A program made the position numbers and the translations under genes. From Colocasia esculenta (Eukaryota; Streptophyta; Magnoliopsida; Alismatales; Araceae), in the NCBI GenBank assembly GCA_014218235.1, contig CM024757.1:148255371-148319370 (forward strand): 64,000 nt of DNA, written 5' to 3'. Shown here one piece after another: positions 35,809 through 46,846 of this stretch (position 1 is its first letter; every line of letters begins with the position of its first letter). A model generated the notes under the pieces. It was given only the letters and a program-made list of their open reading frames with translations. It had not been told where the DNA came from and did not search any database.

Positions 35809-37104
35809 TCAAGGAAGGGTTAGATTCATCAAAATAACATGTACAGATTGTTCAATTAATAAGGAACGTTTATTGAAAACTCTATAACCTTTGGGTTTAG
35901 AAGTGTACCCCATAAAGATGCCTTCATCTGATTTGGCATCCAACTTACCAATGTCCCTTTTTCCATTGTTGTGGATGAAGCAAGGACATCCAAATATTCT
36001 GAAATGGCTGATCTTTGGCTTCTTTCCTTTGTAGAGTTCATAAGCAGTCTTCTTCAGAATCGGCCTGATCATCACTCTATTTATGATATAACATGCAGTG
36101 TTGATGGCTTCGGCCCAGAAGTATCTTGGCAAATCATATTCTGATAACATGGTTCTTGCCATATCCAAAAGAGTTCTGTTTTTCCTCTCAGCAATTCCAT
36201 TCTGTTGAGGTGTCCTTGGGGCTGAGAAGTTGTGCTCAATTCCTTGATCATCACAGAACTTTGCAAACTTTTCATTCTGAAACTCACCACCATGATCTGA
36301 TCAGATAGAGACAATTGTGAACTTCTGATCTTTCTGAACTTTCTTGCTGAAGCTGACAAAATTGTCAAATGTGTCATCTTTGTGCTCTAGAAAGGATACC
36401 CAAGTGAATCTTGAATAATCATCAACTATTACAAATCCAAAATTCTTTCCTCCCAGACTAGTAGTCCTCATTGGCCCAAATAGATCCATATGAAGTAGTT
36501 CTAAGGGCTTTGAGGTGGTTACTACAGTCTTTGATTTGAAAGAGCTCTTGGTGTGCTTTCCTCTTGCACAAGGTTTGCAAATGCTGTCCAATCTAGAATT
36601 GACCTTTGGCAGTCCTTCCACTAGCTTTCTCTTTCTGAGCTTATTCAAACCGTCCAAGCTGCAGTGGCCCAATCTTCTGTGCCACAACTCTGTTGATTGA
36701 TCTTTACTAGCTGTCAAACACACATCTTGATCCTTGAGTTCTTCTAGATAGAGTACATACATATTTCTTTCTCTATAAGCTTCAAAAATGACTGCTCCAT
36801 CCTTTAATATACTGCACTTTGATTCTTGGAACTGAATCTGATGGCCTTTGTCACACAACTGGCTGATGCTGATGAGATTATGCTTTAACCCTTTGACCAG
36901 CATCACATCTTCAATTACTGATCTTCCTTTGATGTTTACGGATCCACTTCCTATTACTGTGCCTTTTCCATTATCTCCATATGTGACTGTTCCTTCTTCA
37001 TCTTGGAGATTAACAAAAAGTTTCTGGTTCCCTGACATGTGCCTTGAGCATCCACTATCCAAATACCATTTGGATGCTTTTGATTTTCCCTGAAAATTAA
37101 ACAC
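35809..37104 (-). pseudogene. S1 protease and integrase, one in-frame stop
   Basis: The aspartic protease motif is WYLDSGCSRHM near the start. Next come the GAG-pre-integrase zinc-binding region (LWHRRLGH..CKPCARGK) and the integrase core, with catalytic aspartates in LLHMDLFGPM and FVIVDDYSRFTWV and the glutamate in PQQNGIAERKNR. The C-terminal part shows FWAEAINTACYIINR and FRIFGCPCFIHN. One TGA (36301-36303) interrupts the frame between the second aspartate and the glutamate. A frameshift near 35830 cuts it from the acidic linker before RT. It opens in a different frame from the end of gag (RTWVPKT, stop at 37104). Confidence 0.94.
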
Positions 37105-38878
37105 TAAGTTTTAGGTACCCAAGTTCTTTTGGGTCCTGAGAGGTTAGTACCATTGATTTTTCCTTTTATTATCCACTTTTTGTTCTTAGTGGGACATGTT
37201 GCTTTGTTATGTCCTAGTTTGTTACAATGAGTACAGCAGGTTATTCTAGTTATTCTTTCAACTGGATTATATTTAAATTTTTTATGTTCTTTATTCTTTT
37301 CGGATATAAATTCAGGAGTTGGATAAGTGTTGGGAAAGACTTTTGTTTCTTCATTTTCCGAGGGAGTATAACCAAAACCATGTTTCTTCTTGGTTGATCT
37401 TTTAGCTCCACTCATCATTAGAAGAGGTTTATTATTTGTGAACTTGTTTATGGTGCTTGTTAAATGTTCATTTTCTTTATTTAATCTTTCTATTTCTGTT
37501 TTAAGTCCACTTAAGTCTTCTTGTTTTTCTAAATGATTTATTTTCTTATTTTTCTCTTTTAAATCTTCACATAATAATTCATTTCTTCTTTTATGTTCAG
37601 TTATTTGTTTTTCAAGTTCTTCATTTTCGTTTTTAGATCTGAGTTTGTATTTTCTAAACAGATTAAATTCTTCTTACTAATTTTAAGTAATTTAGATACC
37701 TCTTTATATTTTTCATAAAGTTCATTAAAAGCACTTTCTAAATTATCAGAATCTGAATCATTGCATGAGTCAAAGGAAGAGTCAGAAGTTACCTTGTCTT
37801 CGGTGTTGGCCATGAAAGCCAAGTTGTCTTCTTCACCTTCACTGCTCGAGCTTGACTCACTGTCTGAGTCACTGCTGTTCTCCCAAGCAGCTGCCATTGC
37901 TTTCTTTTTATACTTCTTGAATCTTCTGAAGTTGTCCTTCTTTTTGTGATCATTTTTCTTAAGCGTTGGACAGTCTGCCTTGATGTGTCCAGGCTTCTTG
38001 CATTCATAGCATATCACTTCTCCTTTCTTTGGATCCTTTGCTTCTGGTTTTCTGAAGTCTTTGTTTCTTCTTGAAAAATCTTCTTCCGGACTGATACTTC
38101 TTTTTCTTTGCTAGATCCTTTGAAGTCTTCGAGACAGCATGGCTTCTTCATCATCACTGTCTTTACTACTTTCACTATTATCCAAAGATTCTTCTGAATT
38201 GACTTCACTTGCTTTGAGAGCATTTGATTGTTTCCTTCTGCTGGAGGATTCTCCTAATCTCTCCATGTTTATCTCGTGAGCCATGAGAGATCCTATTAGC
38301 TTTTCCAATGACATTAATTTTAAATCATTGGCTTCTTCAATGGCTGTTACCTTTGGAGTCCATGAAGATGGTAGAGATCTGAGGACTTTTCTAACCATGT
38401 CTGGTACATTATAAACTTTTCCCAATCCAGCTAATCCATTTGTAATGTCTGTGAATCTGCTGAACATCTGAGTTATTGATTCACCTGACTGCATCTGGAA
38501 TCTTTCATATTGAGCTACCAGAATATCTATTCTTGTCTCCTTTACTTTGTCTGTCCCTTCATAGGTAATTCTGAGCTTTTCCCACATCTCCATTGCGGAT
38601 TTGCAGGCTGAAACTCTATTGAATTCTTTCTTGCTTAGGGCACAGCATAATATGCTCTTGGCTTTGCAGTTTAAGGATATTCTTTTCCTATCATCATCTG
38701 TCCACTGAGCCTTAGCGTTTGTGACCAAAAGATCACCTTCTTCTACAATGGACCAAATTGTATAATCATGGCCTTGTAGAAAATATTCCATTCTAGTCTT
38801 CCAGTAGGTGTAGTCTTCTCCATCGAACAAGGGAGGCCTGTTGACTGACTGACCTTCGAAGTTGCTTTGGGCTGCCAT
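37104..38878 (-). pseudogene. S1 gag (UBN2-type, two zinc knuckles), one stop and one frameshift
   Basis: The structural protein starts at the ATG at 38878 (MAAQSNFEGQSVNRPPLFDG), 51 nt inside the PBS. The UBN2-type gag domain is clear: FDGEDYTYWKTRMEYFL, AMEMWEKLRITYEGT, YERFQMQSGESITQMFSRFTDI, VRKVLRSLPSSW, LMSLEKLIGSLMAHE. An in-frame TAG is at 38111-38113. The same frame continues into the first zinc knuckle (CYECKKPGHIKADC), a Ser/Asp-rich acidic segment and a coiled coil. A frameshift between 37420 and 37600 leads to the second zinc knuckle (CTHCNKLGHNKATC) and the conserved end GPKRTWVPKT. Starts proposed farther upstream would run through the PBS and were not used. Confidence 0.92.
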
Positions 38879-38928
38879 AGATCTTTGCTCTTCAGATCGT
38901 TGGATCTTCTTCTTTGTCGAAGAGACGG

Positions 38929-38940
38929 GCTCTGATACCA
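38929..38940 (-). other. Primer-binding site of S1 (initiator tRNA-Met)
   Basis: On the minus strand it reads TGGTATCAGAGC, 2 nt after the LTR end CAACA. Confidence 0.93.
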
Positions 38941-38942
38941 CT

Positions 38943-41294
38943 TGTTGCCCAGCTAGCTAGCCCAGAGGGGGGGTGAATGGGTTGTTAAAATTCGATCTCT
39001 GATTAAAACCTGTTTACTGAAAAGATTACACAACTTAATAACGAGGTTAGAGTTAGAGCAAATAAGACAACAATCACACAAAGCACATCCACAAGACACA
39101 AGGATTTTATCCTGGTTCGGAACTCCTCTCCACAGGAGACCTACGTCCAGTCCCTGAGCAATGCCTCAGGATTTCACTACCAAGGGTACAATCCCCCTTA
39201 AGGATCCTTACACCCAGCCTCAACTGGTCTTCCTTCAACCTGAAGGGAAAACAACCACCCTGGATGCCACCAGGTCTTCCTTCGTCCAGAAGGGAACACA
39301 ACTAAAGAAGAGAAGTGTGTAGAACAGGCTTCAGACTCTAGCTTGACCAGCTACAAGCTGAAGCTACCAAGGCCCCGAGAGAGAAAGAGATTTAACAAGG
39401 TTTTCTCTCCAAGGACTACACAAGCTCTCACAAATAAAATCTCTTTTGATGACTGAGAGCTAAGAGCTAAGAACAAGGTTGGAGTGGAAGCTTCGCTCTT
39501 GTTTCAATCTTCTGAAGACTCGAAGAGATGGTGTTCTTTCTTTTCGAATTGCAAGCGTTGTTTTTTTGTCTTCTCCGTCTTGAGTCTTATTTAAACTTCA
39601 GATTCAAATTTGAACGTTGAAGAATCCGTTGTCTCTTATCCTGGTGTACGTTAGACTGGTCACCAAGGAAGCTTCTGATCTTCAGTCTTTTATCCTTTAG
39701 TACACGCCAGAGAAATGTTTTAGAATCTTGTATCTTGTATCCAACGTTGTACAGATGAGTCTTGTCAGATATCTGCAAGCATATCAACAATAAATAGTGG
39801 ACAGCTAGGACTGCCGTCGATTGTTAGTGCAGATGGAACAGATATTGCAATATATAGCAAAGCTCCTTTCTGTCTAAAAAGTACGTAGACAGAGTAGCAT
39901 AAAAATGGAAGATATGTCTGCATGCATGGGAGATACGATCAGAGAGCATTTAATGCGTAGCAGTCAACAGACGAGATATGACTTTGACTTTTCAACGCTA
40001 TTAAAAACATTATACTGATACAGCAAGAAATTCGATATAAATAATCCCGATGCCTCATGACTTATGAAATCGTTATGCGATAACAGACAAATCGTTATGA
40101 CAGAGCATTATCACATTATAATGATGAAATCGTTATGAGTTATAGCAAGTCGTTATGAACACTTATCAAGTCGTTATGAACTGTAAAGAAATCGTTATGA
40201 ACATCAAAGAAATCGTTACAGCAATCAAGTCGTTACGAGTTTCAAAGAAATCGTTACGAGATTTAAAGAAATCGTTACAGCTATCAAGTCGTTACGAGTT
40301 TCAAAGAAATCGTTACGAGAACTCTTAACAAATCGTTGCACGAAGCAAATCGTTATGAGATGTAAGTCGTTGAGTTTCTAAGAAATCGTTGTGAAACACT
40401 TAAGAAGTCGATATGAAATGCAAGTCGTTATGACAGTACAGAAATAGTTATGAAACTCTTAACAAATCGTTACACAAAGCAAATCGTTATGAGATGTAAG
40501 TCGTTGAGTTTCTAAGAAATCATTGTGAAACACTTAATAAATCGATATGAAATGCAAGTCGTTATGACAGCACAGAAATCGTTATGAAACTCTTAACAAA
40601 TCGTTACACGAAGCAAACCGTTATGAGATCTGAAGAAATCGTTACGGCTAGAGAGTCGTTGCGAGTGCTAAAGAAGTCGTTACGAGGTTTAAAGAAATCG
40701 TTACGGCTAGAGAGTCGTTGCGAGTTCTAAAGAAGTCGTTACGAGGTCTAAAGAAATCGTTCCGGCTAGAGAGTCGTTGCGAGTTCTAAAGAAATCGTTA
40801 CGAGGTCTAAACAAATCGTTACGGCTAGAGAGTCGTTGTGAGTTCTGAAGAAATCGTTACGAGGTCTAAAGAAATCGTTACGACAGTCAAGTCGTTACGG
40901 GTTCTAAAGAAATCGTTACGAGGTCTAAAGAAATCGTTACGACAGTCAGTCACTACGGGTTCTAAAGAAATCGTTACGAGGTCTAAAGAAATCGTTACGA
41001 CAGTCAAGTCGTTACGGGTTCTAAAGCAATCGTTGCGATGTCTTAAAGAATCGTTGCGATATCGATTTGTTTTGAATTTTCCGGTCAGAGAGGAAATCGT
41101 TCTGCTTATCAAAGAAGTCGATACAAAGACTTGGACAGAATGTGAGATGAGACTTACCTGATTGTCTTGAACTTTCATTTTTCTTTTATTTCATGTTCTC
41201 AAGGCTCAAGTAATCCATTAGTACTATTTTGTTAATCATCAAAATTAATATATAAATAAATGAATTATTTATTATGGGGACAGTTTGGTCATCA
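38943..41294 (-). repeat. S1 5' LTR (2352 bp)
   Basis: Near-identical to 27465-29828. The TATA candidate is at 39847-39858 and the motif array at 40066-41108. Confidence 0.93.
40066..41108. repeat. ATCGTTACGA array in S1 5' LTR U3
   Basis: Counterpart of 28600-29660, with the same order of units and only scattered substitutions or single-base indels. Confidence 0.9.
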
Positions 41295-42057
41295 CTTTGT
41301 TTATATTTTATTGTGGATTAGTTTGTGATTATTAATTATGTTACCTTTGTGGGTATTTTGCCGATGAGGCTTGTGGCTTAGGCATATTGTGTTTTAGTAG
41401 AGCTATGCTCCGTGGAGGCCGTGTGAGACCTTCCACTTGTTGAGTTTTACTCTTCTTAGGTATGATTCCAATTATAACTTTATTGTGTTATGGATTGGCT
41501 TCGTGGTAGCCAGTTCTGTTACCTTGTATGTAGTATCCGATGTAGTGTGGTTTGGAGTGTAAAGGACCAGCTCTTTGTTAGCAGTCCTGTTATTCAAGTA
41601 CTTGAGGTTTGCCTGTGAAGCTTGCAGCTTAGGCAGAAACCTGCCTGTGTGGCTTATAGTTTAGGCAACCAGTTGTTGTAGCAGTGTGCCAGTGAGACTG
41701 TGGTTTAGGCACTTTAGTAGTTGGGCTGACTAATGATATTATGTTAGTTCTGTAGTCCTACTCTTCTTCTGAAGACTTTGTGTTTATAATCATAATTATG
41801 TTCAATTGTTATTTATTGTAATGATGTGAGCATGAAATGGTTTGGCTATTGTTATTGCCAGTGAGACCCATTGGGGTTGAGGTGTCTGTGGTTATAGTGT
41901 TGTTTTGGGTAGCCCCTACTGAGCCAGTGACTTGTTGAGGCTCACTCCCCTACAGTTCTTTTCAGGGATTGCCGAGTGTTTGGCTTGCAGCAGCATTGTG
42001 TCAGACTTGTACCACCAGCAGTAGCTTAGTAGTTAGTGTTGTGTGAGCTTGTGCTCC

Positions 42058-42072
42058 CTCGGGGTATGCCCC
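42058..42072. repeat. CTCGGGGTATGCCCC palindrome, A 3' LTR
   Basis: Second copy of 22767-22781. Confidence 0.75.
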
Positions 42073-42308
42073 AGGTAGTTGTACTTTTTAACTTGGACAT
42101 GTATTAATGTAATGGGACAATTGTACAAATTTGTGAATAGATATGAGCACATGTACTTTCTTGTGTCTTATATTCTTATGGTTTGTCTTTTATACTCTTA
42201 CTGGACACGTGTGTGAAATATCCCTTGCGAGACTTCGGTCTGTTCGCAGGAGGCGGATATGGATGTGGAGCCTTATTGGGCATAAGTACCCCGGTCCGTC
42301 ACACATAA

Positions 42309-43517
42309 GGCCTTGGCCGGCGACCCCTTCCCCCTCTCTCCCTCTTTCCCCTCTCTTCTCCCCCTCCGGTGGTGCTCCGCCTCCCTCTCTCCCTTTTGCG
42401 TTTTTCAGGTGAGGAGGAGGGCCGTGAGTGGTGTCCCGGCGTCGTGCAGCTTGCGTGGAGAGAGGAGGAGGTGGCCAATTCGACGTAAAGGGCCCTATTG
42501 GGGTTCGTTCTTCGTTTAAGGTAGGGATTGCTTCTGCTCTTCTCGATCTGGGTGGATTGGGAGCTTCTCGTGCTTTCTAGTTAGTTTAGATAGCTTCTCC
42601 ATACTCCCCTCCTCTGTGTAGAGTGTTTGTGGTGTGTAGGTGGCCCCGGGATGGAGCATCCCGTAGATCTTCCCTTCTTCTGGTGTCGCGACCGCAGTGC
42701 GTGTCGTGACACCAGAGGGCACGATCATGTCGCGACGTGTCGACCCGACGCGATGGCGTCGCGGTCGGGCGATTCGATGCAATCTTGTCATGGTGTATTT
42801 CCCTGTCGCGATAGGGTTGCTGTCGCGGTGCCCTTCCCCGTCGCGATGGTATCACGATGGCCTAGGAGGATGCGACAGTACCTGTGTTGCCTCGGGTATT
42901 TCCATGGTTCTGGTTAGGGTGTCGGCATGTGCCCCAGGGCTGGCTTGCCCTTAGGACCTTCAGGTGGAGAACATGGCAGGTTACCTGACAGCGTTCAGTG
43001 ACTGAATGTGACACCTTCGTGGCCGTGTCCTGGTAGCGGTGCCAGCAGGGTCGCATCTGTCTAATAATCGATTGACCCGTAGTCAATTGATTATTAGCAG
43101 AGTGATGGGTTTTCCATACTACTGGTGGTGTTCCGAGGTTCCGTCTTGTTTGCGCGTGCCTTGGTTGGCCGACGACCCTCTTGAGGGTTCGTGCATACCT
43201 CGTGCTTGTTGGGCTTGTCGTGGGTTACAAGCCAGCGGTTTGGCATGGTTCTTGATGTGCTTGACCCGCCTGTTCACCCGGTGCTTGGCACTTGAGGGCT
43301 TGTCCCATTCAGAGGTTGTCTCCGTTGCTTGGGACCCCCATCCTCGGGAGCCTGTTGAGGGAGTGCTCTGGGCTACGAGCGTGCTCGAGTTGGCAGCAAG
43401 TTTGCGGACTCTAGAGCGGAGGAGAAAATGAGGCGTTGAGTCATTTGTAGAGCTCTCTTGTCTGGGGCAGAACACCGAGGTTGTCGAGGTGTTTTCTTCC
43501 TAGCGCAACCTAGATAG
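42309..43517 (+). repeat. Element B LTR1, second segment
   Basis: Follows the A insertion; matches 58200-59480 of LTR2. It starts with a CT-rich tract (CCCCTTCCCCCTCTCTCCC), has a GTCGCGAC-type array at about 42680-42870 and a near-palindromic TAATAATCGATTGAC..GTCAATTGATTATTA at about 43057-43100 (also at about 59010-59050). No genes. Confidence 0.85.
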
Positions 43518-44253
43518 TGAAAGATGTGCGGAATTATCTTAAACAGTAATCTAGAAGGGGGGTTGAATAGATTACTACCAATTAGAAACAATATGGCCTT
43601 CTTTTTTATCCAACACTGACTTATCGAAAACTTAAACAAATATGTTAGAATTCGAACTATGATATGTGTGCTGATTGTGAGTAGAACAAATAACAATCTA
43701 TCTAACGTGTGAGTAATCAATGTGCCTACCAAACATCTATCGTGAAATGTTCAAACCACAGGACACGAAGATTTAAGGTGGTTCGGAGTACACAACTTGT
43801 GTATCCTACGTCCACCGTCCACACACACACGCAGAACAACTGCTTATGAGCGAGTTCAACTCTACAACATACACACCCATGTTGTCTAATGCAAACACGC
43901 AATCAGAACAACAAACCACACATGAATCAAGCACAAGGGTCGCTTGAATCACTGCCACACACACAAAGATGTGAAAAGTAGAAGAAGAGAAGAGTTCTGA
44001 GTTTTAGAAACAAATCCAGATGAAGAACTCTTCTTGGTGATCATTCAGAAGAATTCCAAGCTTCGTAAAGATGATGCCCAGTAGATGGAGAAGCTTGAAT
44101 TGTGGACGAACTGGCTTCAACTCCGCTCGTGAGATGGATCTTCCACGAACAGGGTGGAGGGTTGGAGCAGAGCAGCAGGGAAAAGCTTTCTCTTGGGTTT
44201 TGCTTAGGGTTTTGGTATGGTGGCTTCTTTCTGTGAAAATACCTTCATATGAC

Positions 44254-44264
44254 CTATATATATG
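44254..44264 (-). promoter_or_regulatory. Candidate TATA box, S2 3' LTR
   Basis: On the minus strand it reads CATATATATAG; the counterpart at 52780-52790 is in the other LTR. It lies about 90 bp downstream of the palindrome cluster. Confidence 0.55.
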
Positions 44265-44349
44265 GGTGTCCAAGTATGGAGAGTCGTGCTTGAAGGGATC
44301 ACCCCAATACAGATCATATCCTGACCATCAGATCTGAGTTTCTCTTCGT

Positions 44350-44590
44350 CTGTCAACAAGCACTTCATAGCTGTCGATAGCTACTGTAGACTTTTGGTTT
44401 CTAGAACCATGATGTTGCTGGAAGTCCTTATTGGTCGACAGGTGATTGATGGCTGTCGATAGGAAGCATGTATCTATCGACAGGTACATTACATCTGTCG
44501 ACAGCTACTGCTCCAATTGAGCTTCCAATAGCTTGATTGTTGCTAGATGGTCCATCTGTCGACAGGCTTCTTCTTAGCTGTCGACAGGTA
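44350..44590. repeat. CTGTCGACAG palindrome cluster, S2 3' LTR
   Basis: Eight sites, three of them exact CTGTCGACAG (two near 44500-44570 and one at 44578-44587). The rest are altered by one or two bases (CTGTCGATAG, CTGTCAACAA, CTATCGACAG). Confidence 0.88.
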
Positions 44591-44840
44591 AGTACTTGAA
44601 GTCTTTTTCAAGGTCTTTTGCACATGACTTTGGTTGCTTGTCTTGTATGCATTTACACCTACATTGAGAAACATTCTAAGTGAGATAAATTGAATGCATA
44701 GGTGATCAATAAAAAAAAATGTTATCACATGATTATTTCTTTCATGTCTTTGTCATTGTTATCATGTTTCAATCATTCACACAACATCAATTAACATTAC
44801 TCATCATCAAAAACATTTAAGCACATGTCATAACCCAACA

Positions 44841-44854
44841 TTCTCCCCCTTTTT
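44841..44854 (-). other. Polypurine tract of S2
   Basis: On the minus strand it reads AAAAAGGGGGAGAA, next to the LTR start TGTTGGG. A second tract, AAAAGGGGGAGAAA, is at about 44892-44905. Confidence 0.88.
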
Positions 44855-44905
44855 GATGATGACAAAATTAACAAAAATTAGCATTTGATGTTTCTCCCCC
44901 TTTTG

Positions 44906-46846
44906 ACAACATCCAAAAAGACAGTTCATGCACACATTGTCAATAATAAAGCATGAAACTGTGGTTTCATTCATTGAGCAATAAGCACACACAGTTACAA
45001 AAAGACATCCAGTACATGAAATAAATAAATGCAAAAGAAGGGAAATGACATGACTGACACAACTTACTGACTCAAGACCAAAACCTAGTGAAAAGAGAAA
45101 AACAGAGAACCCACACTAAAACCTAGATGCTCTAAACATCTCAAAGACACTCTACAGCCAGATTTGCTCCAGAAGAGGATTTTCACAGAAATTGATGTGG
45201 AATGAGTGTCCAAATGGGATTTGAAGGTCGAGAATTGGTATATACCCATTACAAAATGTCATACCCATTAGTATTAAGACATATCAAAGGTCTACAATGG
45301 TTAGGAGATAATACTCTAGAAATCTCAAGTTGTAGCAGTTAAAAGACATCGTTCAAAAACATATGAAAATAAGATAACCCCTTTGAATAAAACCGTCGTA
45401 GAAAAACATGTTCCTTAGTGGGTGATGTTCAGTTGGTACATGAAAGTAATGTCTACATGAGCAAATAACAATAAACAACATCTTGCCCTTGATTTAAAAA
45501 CATGGAGGCTTCACTCTATTTCTAGTATTTGAACTACCATTTCAAGTTATTGTGGGATAAGTGGTAATTATGATCATTTTCACCTTTGACGTGAAGGTAG
45601 ACATTTGTGATGCCCGTACCCCCAGTTACTCATGTGAGTGACCATTATACCATTGTGCAGAGATAATAAAGGACTTTTTGACACGAAGACAGACATTGTG
45701 ATGTCCATGTCCCCGGTTACTCAGTGATGTTCATCATTGCTCTGTCGGTATCCCATTTCATATTATTTTTATTGAACTTTTGAGTGTAGAAATAGGTAGC
45801 TTTTCTCCCTTTTTTTAATTTGAAAATCAAGGTCAAAGGTTATTTAAGGTCAAAGACCAATGTAAAAACATTAAGTTCAATAACCTTCTTACTTATCAAT
45901 CCATTTTAGAAACATGATCAACCACAAGGGAGTTATTCAAGTGAGTTAGGCTAAAACCATTAGATTTGTTCAATGTCTTCTAGATGACACAACCTAGACT
46001 CAAATGTAAAATTTTATTTCAAAATCATTGTGATTAACTAAATGTCTTTGATACTATGTGAGTATGAAAGGTTGTAACTTCATATAAATACCCAATTCTC
46101 CCCTTGCATCAATAATATGAACACACTCATGAAGAAAGCATGAGGAAAGATGAAGAATTGACAGAAGAGGTGTATCTGTCGACAGCGAGAATGTGCCTGC
46201 CGACAGGTACTGAATTCCAGTAGAATGGAGGTTCTGGGAGAGGTCATCTGTCGACAGGTAGAGTGGGGCTATCAACAGCTACTGAATTTCTTCAGAAACT
46301 GGGTTCTGGAAAGGCTTGGCTGTCGACAGATAGGATTGTGGCTGTCGACAGGGACTTGAAAAAACTCAGTTTAAAGGCTTAGGATTAAGAGAAATTTGAC
46401 TTAATTAAAGGAGGGATTATGACACATTGAGTATGAAGGGTTACCCATAAGAATTTTACTCACTCAACCTAAACTTACTCCCACATAGTGTGTGCATGTG
46501 ATGACTCACATTCAAGTAAATCAATCAGGAATATATACATCCATACCAAGCATTTGCACACAAAAGAACATCCATAAGCATGAGCACCAAAAATTCATTT
46601 TCATTTTTTTTATTTTTTTTATTTTTAAGGAGATGCATGTGACAAAATTAAAAGAAACCAAATACTTTATTATGGAGTTAATGACCTTTATGTATAAATA
46701 GACTATGGATACTTGGCGGAGTATGTTTACTCATGCATAATGATAGTTTTCAAACAAGCCTAGCTTGTTTTTCCACATGTCACCATTTGATATACCTCAT
46801 AGTCACTACACACAATGATTATTTACTCCGCAATCTGGTATTGGAT
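44906..46846 (-). other. S2 non-coding region between pol and the 3' LTR
   Basis: No ORF of a recognised family. It holds four exact CTGTCGACAG sites (46176-46351) and a direct repeat of a phrase with GACATTTGTGATGCCC / GACATTGTGATGTCC..CCCGGTTACTCA (about 45598-45725). The rest is AT-rich. Confidence 0.7.
46176..46351. repeat. CTGTCGACAG palindrome cluster in S2 interior
   Basis: Four exact copies and two altered ones (CTGCCGACAG, CTATCAACAG), separated by GTACTGAATTC-type spacers and TTCTGG phrases. Confidence 0.85.

Larger units (their letters stand above)
27465..41294 (-). mobile_element. Sirevirus-like Ty1/copia element S1, full length with extra ORF
   Basis: LTRs are 27465-29828 and 38943-41294. 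The target duplication is CTTTG (27460-27464, 41295-41299). On the minus strand each LTR starts TGATGACC and ends GGGCAACA. PBS TGGTATCAGAGC is at 38929-38940 and polypurine tract AAAAAGGGGGAGAT at 29829-29842. Order on the minus strand: gag, protease, integrase, RT, RNase H, then a long extra ORF (33626-29979). The 13.8-kb length, UBN2-type gag with two zinc knuckles, the second purine tract and the extra ORF after pol fit the Sirevirus lineage. All coding parts carry a few stops or frameshifts. The LTRs differ by about 1-2 percent by eye. Confidence 0.93.
19444..42303 (+). mobile_element. LARD-like Ty3/gypsy-type element A, interrupted by Sirevirus S1
   Basis: The LTRs start TGTAACGTCGC and end GGTCCGTCACA. 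LTR1 is 19444-23012 (3569 bp). LTR2 is 24891-27464 plus 41300-42303 (3578 bp). The target duplication is CATAA (19439-19443, 42304-42308). The interior (23013-24890) has a tRNA-Met PBS and no recognisable coding sequence, which defines a large retrotransposon derivative. The LTRs differ by roughly 2 percent by eye. Confidence 0.92.
24891..42303 (+). repeat. Element A 3' LTR, interrupted at 27464 by S1
   Basis: Begins TGTAACGTCGCGC and ends CCGTCACA. The LTR breaks after ..AGATCTTTG (27464), resumes with TTTATATTTTA (41300), and matches LTR1 at about 22008 across the break. Confidence 0.92.
43518..44840 (-). repeat. S2 3' LTR (1323 bp)
   Basis: Plus-strand ends are TGAAAGATGTG and CATAACCCAACA. 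It contains the TATA candidate CATATATATAG (minus strand, 44254-44264) and the CTGTCGACAG cluster (44350-44590). Confidence 0.93.

Noticed and set aside
43820..43832. CA-dinucleotide stretch as a microsatellite feature
   Set aside because: Only about six repeats, also present in the other S2 LTR; ordinary LTR sequence.
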